Below are positions 7,057-13,719 of a DNA stretch of 20,360 nucleotides, in pieces; position 1 is the first letter of the stretch; every line of letters begins with the position of its first letter. This stretch comes from a virus, in the IMG/VR virus record IMGVR_UViG_3300025789_000188, positions 1 to 20,360 of that record; one strand, given 5' to 3'. The position numbers were made by a program, and so were the translations under genes. The notes under the pieces were generated by a model. That model did no database searches, was not told the origin of the DNA, and saw nothing but the letters and a program-made list of their open reading frames with translations.

Positions 7057-7383
7057 TTAAATTGCGGTAAGGGCGCTAATCCACACATCGCCAGAAGTAG
7101 CCGTGCCGTTTTGCACATACAAGGCATCACTTGCAATCAGTACTACTCTGCTTCCCTGAATCACCTCAAGAGAGCCGCCAGCCGGAACAGTGGCTTGATA
7201 GACCAAATAGTAATTAACCGCTGAACGCGTAATATATACAGAAGTCGTAATGGGGGATGCTGTTGTATTAGATACGATCAAACTGGCAATAGCTACTGTG
7301 CCCGAACTAATCGAAGAAATAACCGCCACCGCTGATGTACCAACGTTCTTATAGGCATAGGATGTATTTGCGTATGTGGTCAT
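7057..7383 (-). CDS. Small beta-rich virion protein
   Basis: 108 residues that read as one beta-sandwich: alternating hydrophobic strands such as VAVISSISSGTVAIASLIV, TSVYITRSAVNYYLVYQ and VPAGGSLEVIQGSRVVLI, ending GDVWISALTAI. Small proteins like this are common between adaptor and fibre genes in aquatic phages and may decorate the particle or join fibres. It has an ATG start 1 nt after the preceding stop and lies 9 nt before the GTG of fibre A. No specific family is claimed. Confidence 0.6.
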   Translation of the reverse strand: MTTYANTSYAYKNVGTSAVAVISSISSGTVAIASLIVSNTTASPITTSVYITRSAVNYYLVYQATVPAGGSLEVIQGSRVVLIASDALYVQNGTATSGDVWISALTAI

Positions 7384-7384
7384 G

Positions 7385-7756
7385 TTAGCCCATCATAAAA
7401 GATTGAAAGTATGCGCTCTGATCCGGCACGTTTGAATATGCAGAAAACTCAGAGGGGTATGTACAGAACACCGTCAGTGTATCTGATGTGCTAAAACTAA
7501 TCAGTGAAGTGTTTCCTGAACTATTAGACAGCACCGTTGTGCGAGATAGCGTATTACCAGAGGAAGTATAAGAACCAATTCCAACTTCCCAAGTAGCCGC
7601 AGTAGGATCTACGATTGTGTAATAAGTGGAGTTGCCGTTACCAATCCCGTTAGAAAATGTCTGAAAGCTGTTTACTGCGCCCGATAGATTAACCGAGCCT
7701 GTGCCCGTGGCTACAGTGCCATTCTCCTGAACGCGATCCGCAACTACAAAAGCCAT
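7385..7756 (-). CDS. Phage tail fibre attachment-type protein (MAFVVADRV)
   Basis: 123 residues beginning MAFVVADRVQENGTVATGTG, then SVNLSGAVNSFQTFSNGIG, TYYTIVDPTAATWEVGIGSY, NTLSRTTVLSNSSGN and DTLTVFCTYPSEF. This short protein type is widespread in phage tail regions, often as a stand-alone subunit or as an N-terminal fibre domain. Trp in TWEVGIG and the LSRTTVLSNS motif are its clearest marks. Its precise role is not established. The ATG follows the preceding stop by 9 nt with AAGGA nearby. Confidence 0.72.
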   Translation of the reverse strand: MAFVVADRVQENGTVATGTGSVNLSGAVNSFQTFSNGIGNGNSTYYTIVDPTAATWEVGIGSYTSSGNTLSRTTVLSNSSGNTSLISFSTSDTLTVFCTYPSEFSAYSNVPDQSAYFQSFMMG

Positions 7757-7765
7757 TCATAATCC

Positions 7766-8377
7766 TTAAGACGTGGCAGTGGTCGAATATGTAACTGCTA
7801 CAGTATCACCTGCGGTTGTTGTTTTAGCTACTGAGAACCCACCTGCACTCCAAAGAGTTCCAGTTGTTGAGCTTTGTGTGGAGCTTGCGCCTGTACCTGT
7901 AACCAAGAAACATCCTGTAATCGTACCGCCAGAACCTGTGATTGTGTAAGTAATAGCCGTTGCAGAACTCGTCACAATGTTAGAGCCTGAAGTCGTTACG
8001 TTATTGCCTGTAGCAGTAGCAAACACTGCTGTGCCGCGAACGGCAGAACCACCAACGGTATAGTTCGTAAACTCTGTCCAATCTGAATGAGAAGACATTG
8101 TGTCTGTAGGTGAATACCCTGTACTTGTAGCAATAAGACCAAGATAAGGCCCAACAAGCGTATAACCTGAAGCAGTATACAAAGTGGTGTTCATCATTAG
8201 AATCTTGCCAACCTGTACAACCTGGTTCTCAAACCCTTCTTCCCACTTCACATTACCGCTTGCGTCACGGCAAGTCATAGTCCAAAAGCCTTCTAAGCCA
8301 ATTGGGTTTTCTGCTTTTGCATTTGTATGGAGCGTAGCTACTGCGTAATCTCCACATCCTTGTACTTCGTTAGCCAT
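7766..8377 (-). CDS. Conserved phage structural protein (start at 8377)
   Basis: 203 residues starting MANEVQGCGDYAVATLH. The N-terminal half carries ENPIGLEGFWTMTCRDASG, VKWEEGFENQVVQVGK and YLGLIATSTGYSPTDTM...SDWTEF, a pattern seen in many phage virion proteins near tail genes. The C-terminal half is Ser/Thr/Gly beta-rich with an IVTSSATAITYTITG segment and ends DTVAVTYST. I chose ATG at 8377 because AGGAG lies 5 nt upstream and the gap to the preceding stop is 8 nt. A longer open frame from 8431 would overlap the previous gene by 46 nt and its extra residues look random. Function is unknown; virion or tail role inferred. Confidence 0.78.
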   Translation of the reverse strand: MANEVQGCGDYAVATLHTNAKAENPIGLEGFWTMTCRDASGNVKWEEGFENQVVQVGKILMMNTTLYTASGYTLVGPYLGLIATSTGYSPTDTMSSHSDWTEFTNYTVGGSAVRGTAVFATATGNNVTTSGSNIVTSSATAITYTITGSGGTITGCFLVTGTGASSTQSSTTGTLWSAGGFSVAKTTTAGDTVAVTYSTTATS

Positions 8378-8382
8378 TGTGA

Positions 8383-8387
8383 CTCCT
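8383..8387 (-). promoter_or_regulatory. Shine-Dalgarno box that fixes the start at 8377
   Basis: AGGAG on the reverse strand, 5 nt before ATG at 8377. The alternative start at 8431 lies inside the preceding gene and has no comparable box. Confidence 0.75.
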
Positions 8388-8814
8388 AAGAAATTGTTAT
8401 AACAGCAGTAGATGAAGTTGCTGCGGGCCAAGTTATTGTGAAGTTACTCATAGTAATATCACTGCCAAAATTTAAAACTGCTACCGAGTTTCCTGTAGTC
8501 GCATTGTAGATTAAAGCGCCCCTAGCTGTAATAGTTGCGCCCGTCCAGGTCACATTATTAAAGTAAGGAAATGCTACGTTATTCGCTAAATCTACGCTTG
8601 GGTTTTGGGAGATTGTGATTGTATTTCCACCGGCTGTATAACCAGTAGCCACAACCTCATTGGAAGTTCCAGAATAGGTTGAAGTTGTATTGCCAAGAGT
8701 AGCTAACCCAGTATACAAAGCAACCTTATATGTATAAGGAGAGCTTGTTGTAAAGTTAACCAGACCGTTTAAGCAGTCTGATTTAAACTGGGTAGTTTGG
8801 GTTTGGACGATCAT
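8386..8814 (-). CDS. Conserved beta-rich phage virion protein
   Basis: 142 residues. It begins with a helix (FKSDCLNGLVNF), then YKVALYTGLATLGN, EVVATGYTAGGNTI, VAFPYFNNVTWTGATITARG, ALIYNAT and NSVAVLNFGSDI. It ends with an FTITWPAATSSTAVITIS strand pair. This layout recurs in phage proteins encoded just after head-tail adaptor genes, often annotated only as tail or structural protein. It starts with ATG overlapping the stop of the adaptor-like gene (ATGA). Role in the tail is inferred from position. Confidence 0.7.
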   Translation of the reverse strand: MIVQTQTTQFKSDCLNGLVNFTTSSPYTYKVALYTGLATLGNTTSTYSGTSNEVVATGYTAGGNTITISQNPSVDLANNVAFPYFNNVTWTGATITARGALIYNATTGNSVAVLNFGSDITMSNFTITWPAATSSTAVITIS

Positions 8815-9764
8815 ATAGCAGCATTACCTTTAATATTTGTATTGAGCTTTGTTTGACCATCCCTGTACGCATCGCCTCTCTCAAGTCCATCACCAAGGCG
8901 TTTAGCAAGTTGAAGTGCTTCAGAGTACTTATCTTCGTAGTACTTAACCATATCCTGCTCACCCTTCATGAATAGCATTGCTTCGCGCATAGATCCATAT
9001 AAAAGCACGGGATCAAAGTTATCCCCCAACCAGCTTGTGCCAGTTGAGTTGTTAATCGTTGCAACTGGAACGGAAAAGCCAGAACCAGAGCCGCCAACAT
9101 AGGTAGACAATACGCTCAATGTATCTCCTACCTGGTAGAAGTTACCACCATTTTGCAGAGTAACTGAAGAAACCGTTCCGCCAGAACCGATCAAAATATC
9201 TCCATAAGCGCCATTTCCAGATCCGCCAGACAACGGTACATTCTGATAAAGACCAGGAGTATATGTAGATCCAGCAGTTACCGATCCAAGGCCAGTAATA
9301 ATGCCTTGAACGATTGAGGGCGGATAAAAGAAATAGTGCAGTTCTACGTTATAAGTATTTGTAGAATCTGGGGTAGGACCAAGAATACAAGATAACTCAT
9401 TAGCATTGCCGTACTGAGGGCCAAATATCGCATAATACTTAGGAACACCAGTAGCATTTGGGCTAGGATAAGCTTCTCTAATAAAGTTAACGTCTTTATT
9501 AAGCAGATAAGTAAAAGGTACAGTCGTATAGTCAGACGTATAAACAGCTATTGAATAAGTAGATAGCCAATCTAATGGCAAAGATAAATACTGATTCCCG
9601 CCGGTTAAAGTACCTGTTACGTTCTTACGGAGTGAGGCAAAATTAATCGTGTTATACACACGCTCCTCACACTGCTGAACGAATATAGGAATATTTGAAA
9701 GAAACAAAGACTCCGTATTCTCAGCATACGCTTGGATCGTGTTGTATAACGTCTCGTAGTTCAC
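8811..9764 (-). CDS. Adaptor/tail-tube-like virion protein with inserted beta domain
   Basis: 317 residues. The outer parts (about 1-153 and 240-310) form a recognisable conserved phage protein: YAENTESLFLSNIPIFVQQ, EERVYNTINFASLRKNVTG, LLNKDVNFIREAYP, CILGPTPDS, ELHYFFYPPS, then SWLGDNFDPVLLYGSMREA, FMKGEQDM and a Tyr/Lys helical end. Between them, residues about 154-239 form a Gly/Thr-rich insert with GGTVSSVTLQNGG, YQVGDTLSV and GSGSGFSVPVATI. The start is GTG at 9764, in a GTGA overlap with the previous stop and AGGGGG upstream. By position after the P22 gp4-like gene it is probably a second connector or tail-tube component; this is inferred. Confidence 0.75.
   Translation of the reverse strand: MNYETLYNTIQAYAENTESLFLSNIPIFVQQCEERVYNTINFASLRKNVTGTLTGGNQYLSLPLDWLSTYSIAVYTSDYTTVPFTYLLNKDVNFIREAYPSPNATGVPKYYAIFGPQYGNANELSCILGPTPDSTNTYNVELHYFFYPPSIVQGIITGLGSVTAGSTYTPGLYQNVPLSGGSGNGAYGDILIGSGGTVSSVTLQNGGNFYQVGDTLSVLSTYVGGSGSGFSVPVATINNSTGTSWLGDNFDPVLLYGSMREAMLFMKGEQDMVKYYEDKYSEALQLAKRLGDGLERGDAYRDGQTKLNTNIKGNAAI
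9048..9305 (-). other. Inserted beta-rich domain within adaptor-like protein
   Basis: Encodes residues about 154-239. The flanking sequence (ELHYFFYPPSIV and SWLGDNFDPVLLYG) reads as one continuous helical domain if this part is removed. The insert is Gly/Ser/Thr-rich and ends GSGSGFSVPVATI, a motif I associate with mobile beta modules in phage structural proteins. Boundaries are approximate. Confidence 0.55.
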
Positions 9765-10003
9765 GCCATTGGCCCCCTAGCAATTCTGCCTTTAGTAGCA
9801 GCGCCATTTCCACGAGTTTCAATTCCTGTTGTCTCAACCATATCGTTGTGACCAATAGAAACACCACCGTTTAGTGGAGTCCAATTTTTACGGGTTGGCA
9901 TTTCAACAGAGAAACCAATGTCTTTTTGCTCTAAAGCAGAACCATCCATTTTGTGTGGCGGCGCATACTCAGATGCTGGGCCATTAAACTTTTTAGTAGC
10001 CAT
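9761..10003 (-). CDS. Small conserved phage protein (RGNGAATKG motif)
   Basis: 80 residues: a Lys/Pro-rich start (MATKKFNGPASEYAPPHKMD), a middle with GFSVEMPTRKNW, and a C-terminus ETRGNGAATKGRIARGPMA. The end motif, alternating Arg/Lys and Gly with Ala-Ala-Thr, resembles the ends of other small basic proteins in this window. It overlaps the preceding 59-residue gene by one base (TAATG) and the next adaptor-like gene by GTGA. Translation with both neighbours is therefore probably coupled. No function is known to me; a virion component needed with the connector is a guess from position. Confidence 0.68.
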   Translation of the reverse strand: MATKKFNGPASEYAPPHKMDGSALEQKDIGFSVEMPTRKNWTPLNGGVSIGHNDMVETTGIETRGNGAATKGRIARGPMA

Positions 10004-10182
10004 TATTTGCTCCCAGGTTTTTGGTTGCGTGCACGTGCTAGATTACGGCCCATAGCTTTCATAGCTTTGCCTGTTACACCGCCCTTAGCCATTTTCTTTA
10101 CGCCAAGTTTCTTTTCTTCTTTTTGAAGCATTGACTTAATAAGCTTTTTGTCTTCTGCTTCGTCTTCATGTTTTTTAGCCAT
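10003..10182 (-). CDS. 59-residue basic protein
   Basis: A short gene filling the gap between the zinc-ribbon gene and the RGNGAATKG gene. The product starts MAKKHEDEAEDKKLIKS, has KKLGVKKMAKGGVTGKAM, and ends MGRNLARARNQKPGSK. The first third is acidic and Lys-rich, the rest strongly basic, which suits DNA or protein binding. Its TAA overlaps the next ATG by one base (TAATG), and the gap to the previous gene is 9 nt. Codon use and packing match the neighbours. The GRNLARARNQ end looks like that of other small phage proteins I have seen. Function unknown. Confidence 0.75.
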   Translation of the reverse strand: MAKKHEDEAEDKKLIKSMLQKEEKKLGVKKMAKGGVTGKAMKAMGRNLARARNQKPGSK

Positions 10183-10191
10183 TTTCTACTC

Positions 10192-10614
10192 CTACGTTAT
10201 CGTTACAGAATTTACCGTGCCATTTGCAACCAAATAGTTTGGCGTTAACTTTCTATCAAACCCACTAGCCCCACCTACTGGACGCCAGCCCCACTGAATA
10301 ACTCGACTTCCAGTCTCTGGATACCCAACTTCATTCAATGTGTTTAGCACGCCATTTTGGGTTTGCAAACCACTGTTACCGGAACCATAATAACTTATAT
10401 CAGGTCTTGGCTCACGAACCGCTTGCGGATCGTTAACTGGATACATACCCAATTGTAGTTGTGGATGATCTGGGTCCCAACATTCTCTGCAAACTTTAAT
10501 CGAATAAGGTTTGGTTTTTATTGTCTCTTTTTTAAGCTCTACAAGTTTGTATCGTTGACCGCATCTGTCACATTCAGCAATCGCAAACTTGCCAGAAGAA
10601 TACTTACTTGGCAT
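10192..10614 (-). CDS. Zinc-ribbon-containing phage protein
   Basis: 140 residues. Two CxxC pairs, C15-x2-C18 (AECDRCGQRYKL) and C42-x2-C45 (VCRECWDPDHPQ), form a plausible zinc ribbon. A DPQAVREPRPDISYYG segment and a beta-rich end (WGWRPVGG, LTPNYLVANGTVNSVTIT) follow. This small protein is commonly found beside P22 gp4-like adaptors in aquatic phages, and here it directly follows one (2-nt gap). The zinc site could stabilise a connector-bound subunit. That role is inferred; the ribbon itself is read from the sequence. Confidence 0.75.
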   Translation of the reverse strand: MPSKYSSGKFAIAECDRCGQRYKLVELKKETIKTKPYSIKVCRECWDPDHPQLQLGMYPVNDPQAVREPRPDISYYGSGNSGLQTQNGVLNTLNEVGYPETGSRVIQWGWRPVGGASGFDRKLTPNYLVANGTVNSVTIT

Positions 10615-10616
10615 GG

Positions 10617-11549
10617 CTACCTCGAATAGAAGATGTTCCTAGGAACCCAACGAATCGGGGCAGTTTCTCTGTCTTCAGTAGCCGCTAAATTAAACTGATC
10701 CTCGTAATCTTGTTTAAGCATCATTACCCGATTTGGGTCAACTTCAGGCTTTTTAACGCTTATAAAATAAGCAAGCCCAGCCACAAAACAGTTAATAAAC
10801 CTAAACGGTATATCCTGGATATTTACTCCACCGCCTGCATCTTGAATACGCCTCATGCGCCAATATACAAGTGTGTATGGGCCACCACCTGAATCTGGCG
10901 TGGGCCAAACGGTCAGGTTAGGAAGATATTGTATTGTTACAACTGCACCTGCAGTATGCGCTGCAGCGGTTGTTCCGTTTTGACCACGGTAACAGTTAAC
11001 AATTTGGTTACCGCTAATATTAGCGTACCCAATAATTTCATTATCTAGCTGAATATACCCAGAAGACCGTAAGTTCTGGGTAGTGCTTAATGTTAAAGTC
11101 GTGTCTGTTGCAAGGCAAGTACTTGCAAGAGTTATAGTTGTTGTGTCTGAATTGCCAGTTTGGCGGTTATACCAAACTTGGATTGGGCGCCCAGTCGTTA
11201 ATTTATTAGGTATAGTGGAATAGGTACTTTCACTAATACGGCTTAAATTAATGTCAGATTGATTAGAGGGGCTAGTATTACTTGTACGGGTTACAAGATC
11301 AAGAATATCAATAGTATCAACTGGAACATTGTAAAAGGCTTGCCCCGTAACTAGGGGGATTACGCATTCTTCAACAGTCCAAAGATTAATACCGCGGTTT
11401 GACCACTCAATGGTCATAAGATTTATTGACCTACGCGCCGTGCGTAAGTCGTATCCAGACCGCATCTGAAGACCGCAACGCTCATACGACTCCTCGACTA
11501 ACTCGGTGAGATCTAAATTAAACGCTGTGGTTCCAGATGTTTGTGCCAT
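10617..11549 (-). CDS. P22 gp4-like head-tail adaptor with inserted domain
   Basis: 310 residues. The N-terminal part has LTELVEESYERCGLQMRSGY, DLRTARRSINLMTIEWSNRG and INLWTVEECVIPL. It resembles the P22 tail accessory factor (gp4) family, which binds under the portal ring and begins tail assembly. The C-terminal part resumes with LTVWPTPDS, YTLVYWRMRRIQD and IPFRFINCFVAGLAYFISV and a helical tail. Residues about 134-206 are an insert: ATDTTLTLSTTQNL, SSGYIQLDNEIIGY, CYRGQNGTTAAAHTAGAVV. P22 gp4 is only about 166 residues, so this protein is much longer. ATG at 11549, 2 nt after the preceding stop. Confidence 0.75.
   Translation of the reverse strand: MAQTSGTTAFNLDLTELVEESYERCGLQMRSGYDLRTARRSINLMTIEWSNRGINLWTVEECVIPLVTGQAFYNVPVDTIDILDLVTRTSNTSPSNQSDINLSRISESTYSTIPNKLTTGRPIQVWYNRQTGNSDTTTITLASTCLATDTTLTLSTTQNLRSSGYIQLDNEIIGYANISGNQIVNCYRGQNGTTAAAHTAGAVVTIQYLPNLTVWPTPDSGGGPYTLVYWRMRRIQDAGGGVNIQDIPFRFINCFVAGLAYFISVKKPEVDPNRVMMLKQDYEDQFNLAATEDRETAPIRWVPRNIFYSR
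10932..11150 (-). other. Inserted GYIQLDNEIIGY/RGQNGT domain within adaptor
   Basis: Encodes residues about 134-206 of the gp4-like adaptor. The pattern (TLTLS..., SGYIQLDNEIIGY, RGQNGTTAAAHTAGA) is a compact beta unit seen in diverse phage structural proteins, here between QVWYNRQ and the NLTVWPTPDSGG segment that continues the core. Boundaries are approximate. Confidence 0.6.
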
Positions 11550-11551
11550 TA

Positions 11552-11854
11552 TTAATTGGCTTTATTAGATGCTGATTGTTCTTGAGCAACAGTCTGTGGA
11601 GCTTCAACTACTGGGGCTACAACTGGAGCAGCCACAATTACTGGGGCTTCTACTGTCGCAACTGGAGCCACTACTGGGCCTTCAATTACTGGAGCAGCAG
11701 GTTGTGCAATATCAAGGTGCTCTTCCAACTTAGCCAATAAGGCTTGAGTTTCTTGAGTTATTGCGCCGTGAGCAGCCTCTTGAGAAGCGGCTACATGCTT
11801 AATCAAAGCATATAAATGCTCAACGTTTGCTTCGATGTGTTTGAGTAAACTCAT
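11552..11854 (-). CDS. Helical protein with Pro/Ala/Val-rich tail
   Basis: 100 residues in two parts. Residues 1-50 form an amphipathic helix (LLKHIEANVEHLYALIKHV, then QETQALLAKLEEHLDI), likely a coiled coil. Residues 51-90 are built of Pro-Ala-Val units such as APVIEGPVVAPVATVEAP and VVAPVVEAP, an extended spacer like those in surface or linker proteins. The end is polar. It starts with ATG 2 nt from a coupled overlap (ATGA at 11854-11851) with the next upstream gene. I do not recognise the family. An internal head or linker role is possible. Confidence 0.62.
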   Translation of the reverse strand: MSLLKHIEANVEHLYALIKHVAASQEAAHGAITQETQALLAKLEEHLDIAQPAAPVIEGPVVAPVATVEAPVIVAAPVVAPVVEAPQTVAQEQSASNKAN

Positions 11855-12105
11855 TTTTTCTTCCTTGTTTTGGCTGATTTAATAAAATCTTGTTTAGTAG
11901 GGGCGCCTTTTGCCCCTGGCTTTCTCATTTTTTCTTTTGAACCATGCTTAATCCGGTCTTGCTTTGCATGGATATTGGCATAAAGTCCGATAGGTCCGCC
12001 GCTTTTGTATACCTCAACATCATTTGGATTGTCCTTTCGAACAATCTTCTTTTTATCAGGCATTTTGGACGGATTTACTGCACCCATCCCACGGCTGGCC
12101 ATCAT
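11851..12105 (-). CDS. Small basic phage protein (NPSKMP...IHAKQDRIKHGS)
   Basis: 84 residues. It has GMGAVNPSKMPDKKKIVRKD, DVEVYKSGG, LYANIHAKQDRIKHGSKEKM, RKPGAKGAPTKQDFIKSA and a Lys-rich end KTRKKK. The LYANIHAKQ.RI..GS.EKMRKPG..GAPT stretch strikes me as a recurring sequence in aquatic phage genomes, without known function. About one residue in four is Lys or Arg. Two ATGs lie side by side at 12105 and 12102; the first forms the ATGA overlap with the His-rich gene. A DNA-binding or internal head role is a guess from charge. Confidence 0.68.
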   Translation of the reverse strand: MMASRGMGAVNPSKMPDKKKIVRKDNPNDVEVYKSGGPIGLYANIHAKQDRIKHGSKEKMRKPGAKGAPTKQDFIKSAKTRKKK

Positions 12106-12293
12106 TTCTTTTTAGCCATTCCACCACCGCACATAGCTTTGACGTGCTCGTGGTGTTTCATGTGACCAGCAGCATGTTCGCCGTATACTTTGTGATGGTG
12201 AACATGACCACCGTCTTCCATTTTTTCCATCATATGCACGTTATGTGTATGAGCTGGAGTTGCTTCCTTCATCATTGGTACTTCGCGTTCCAT
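12102..12293 (-). CDS. His/Met-rich small protein
   Basis: 63 residues with 12 His and 9 Met: HTHNVHMMEKM at 15-25, GGHVHHHKVYGEHAAGHMKH around 28-47, then HEHVKAMCGGGM and Lys-Lys-Lys. This composition is typical of metal-binding sequences (Cu, Ni, Zn or Fe), though no known metallochaperone fold is visible. The ATG at 12293 has AAGGAG 5 nt upstream, so it is clearly set up for translation. Its stop overlaps the next ATG (ATGA). The antisense strand here is also open, but that frame has no ribosome site. Whether the protein enters the virion is unknown. Confidence 0.68.
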   Translation of the reverse strand: MEREVPMMKEATPAHTHNVHMMEKMEDGGHVHHHKVYGEHAAGHMKHHEHVKAMCGGGMAKKK

Positions 12294-12302
12294 AATTACT
12301 CC

Positions 12303-12896
12303 TTAACAAAATTTACCACGGGTTTTGCCTTTTTGAGCAATACCATCTGCACGAGCTGAAGCTGTTCCGCCAGAAGCCATCTTCTTAACAGTTTTGCCGC
12401 CACGTTTCATTCCGGTGTCGCTACCTGCCATTTTTTCTTCGAGGTCACGAGTATGTCCACGTTTTTGAAGTTTGGACTCACCGAATTTACCATGTTTGTT
12501 TGATCCTTTTTCTACGTCTTCTGACATAGTTTTAGGACCCATAGTTTCACCACCTTTAGCCATTTTTTTCATAGATCCACCTTTTTTCATACCAGGAGTT
12601 GGGGCCATACCGCCCATACCAGCTTGAGGTGGCATAGGAGCTTCAGCCATTGCAGGAGCAGGAGCGCCCATTTCTGGAGCAGCTGCAGGACGACGTTTAG
12701 CTGCGATCATTGCAGCTACCATTTTTGGGTTAATTTTTGACTTGGGCATATCACCACCTTTTGAGAACTTCTTACTTTTATCAGCATCGCTGAAATCTTT
12801 CCCAACAGATTGTGGGATACCTACCTTTTTAGCAAACGCTGGGTTGTGCGCCACCGCCGCCATTAAGTTATGTTGAGCTTTGGACTTACTTGGCAT
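12303..12896 (-). CDS. Basic Gly/Lys/Met-rich protein with PSKSKAQHN start
   Basis: 197 residues. The N-terminus MPSKSKAQHNLMAAVAHNP...KKVGIPQSVGKDF (1-35) is a recurrent small phage and bacterial domain of unknown function (DUF3008-like by memory). Residues 56-100 are Ala/Pro/Met-rich. Residues 101-180 hold repeated Lys-Gly-Gly elements: MKKGGSMKKMAKGG, MKRGGKTVKKMASGG. The end, ARADGIAQKGKTRGKFC (181-197), resembles the end of the protein at 13068-13718. It overlaps the holin-like gene by 11 nt. The low-complexity basic body suggests binding to nucleic acid or an acidic partner; no function is established. Confidence 0.68.
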   Translation of the reverse strand: MPSKSKAQHNLMAAVAHNPAFAKKVGIPQSVGKDFSDADKSKKFSKGGDMPKSKINPKMVAAMIAAKRRPAAAPEMGAPAPAMAEAPMPPQAGMGGMAPTPGMKKGGSMKKMAKGGETMGPKTMSEDVEKGSNKHGKFGESKLQKRGHTRDLEEKMAGSDTGMKRGGKTVKKMASGGTASARADGIAQKGKTRGKFC

Positions 12897-13071
12897 CTTT
12901 CTTTACCAACTTCTGAACTGTATCAGTTTCCCAAATACGAATTATTAAATACACCAATGATAAAACACTTGTTATAAAAAACACGGTAGGCTCCATCCAA
13001 CCCATCATTCCAAGGAACGTAGTTGTAACAGCAGCTCCATCAGCCATTTCTTTTACATCATGTCCATTCAT
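12886..13071 (-). CDS. Putative holin
   Basis: 61 residues. A short polar start (MNGHDVKEMADG) precedes hydrophobic sequence from about residue 13 to 46: AAVTTTFLGMMGW, then Glu-Pro, then TVFFITSVLSLVYLIIRIW. The end is charged (ETDTVQKLVKKDAK). This layout and the IRIWETDTVQ ending match small phage membrane proteins usually annotated as holins, which open the inner membrane to time lysis. One or two membrane spans are possible. It overlaps the gene before it by ATGA and the next by 11 nt. No endolysin lies in the window, so another small membrane role cannot be excluded. Confidence 0.65.
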   Translation of the reverse strand: MNGHDVKEMADGAAVTTTFLGMMGWMEPTVFFITSVLSLVYLIIRIWETDTVQKLVKKDAK

Positions 13072-13718
13072 AAATATTTACCCCTTGTATGTCCTCTCGA
13101 TGCAATACCATCAGCGCGTTTAGAAGCATGTGAGCGAACTTTACCACCTCTACGCATATTTTCGCTACTGGGTTCTTTTGGCTTACCTATGTCATCTCTT
13201 GGGCCAGAATTAGATTCAGATGCGGTTTTAGACTTTAAACCTGGCATAGACCCAGATATTGACTTGCTTTCTAAATCACCCCGTGCAATGCGGTCTTTAG
13301 ATTCTTTAGAAAGTTCTACTTTTTCGCTGGGGGCTGTTGCTTTATCAATTAAAGCACTTACGCCGGGATGTGCATTTCTTAAAGTTTCGTATGTTACTTT
13401 TCCAATAGAGCCTTCAGGCCTATCTTTTGTAGCGCGTTCAATAGCATTACCAATTTCATTTCCAGCGTCATAAGCAAGTCCAGCTGCACCAGCTCTATTA
13501 GCTGATCTTAATACAGAACGCCCACCAGCTTCTTGCTGTTGCTGTCTATTCCAGCTATTTTGAGCGTCGGAATTTAATCCTTTTTTAATGCGTTCTATAT
13601 CATCTTTAATACCACTAAGATCTTCTTTAGGGTTAGGAACAATATCTTTAGCATTTGTCTTGCCAGAAGATTTAAAAGGTTCCATACCTTCTGGAGCTGA
13701 TTTATTTAAACGTCCCAT
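13068..13718 (-). CDS. Basic/polar protein with RADGIA..GHTRGK end
   Basis: 216 residues, mostly polar and probably flexible. Residues 35-65 look helical and Gln-rich (NSWNRQQQQEAGG). Residues 66-96 are Ala/Gly-rich (SANRAGAAGLAYDAGNEIG). The end, MRRGGKVRSHASKRADGIAS followed by RGHTRGKYL (188-216), parallels that of the protein at 12303-12896. No enzyme motif is visible. It starts 1 nt after the preceding stop, and its own stop overlaps the holin ATG (ATGA). The shared terminal motif suggests a common partner or processing step for both proteins; this is inferred. Confidence 0.65.
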   Translation of the reverse strand: MGRLNKSAPEGMEPFKSSGKTNAKDIVPNPKEDLSGIKDDIERIKKGLNSDAQNSWNRQQQQEAGGRSVLRSANRAGAAGLAYDAGNEIGNAIERATKDRPEGSIGKVTYETLRNAHPGVSALIDKATAPSEKVELSKESKDRIARGDLESKSISGSMPGLKSKTASESNSGPRDDIGKPKEPSSENMRRGGKVRSHASKRADGIASRGHTRGKYL

Positions 13719-13719
13719 A

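Noticed and set aside
8378-8431. N-terminal extension of the gene ending at 7766
   Set aside because: It would overlap the preceding gene by 46 nt; AGGAG 5 nt before ATG at 8377 and the family-like MANEV start favour the shorter form.
12024-12359. 111-codon plus-strand frame rich in His, Phe and Met
   Set aside because: It is antisense to three coupled minus-strand genes with good ribosome sites; its composition mirrors the His/Met codons of the opposite strand and it has no ribosome site.
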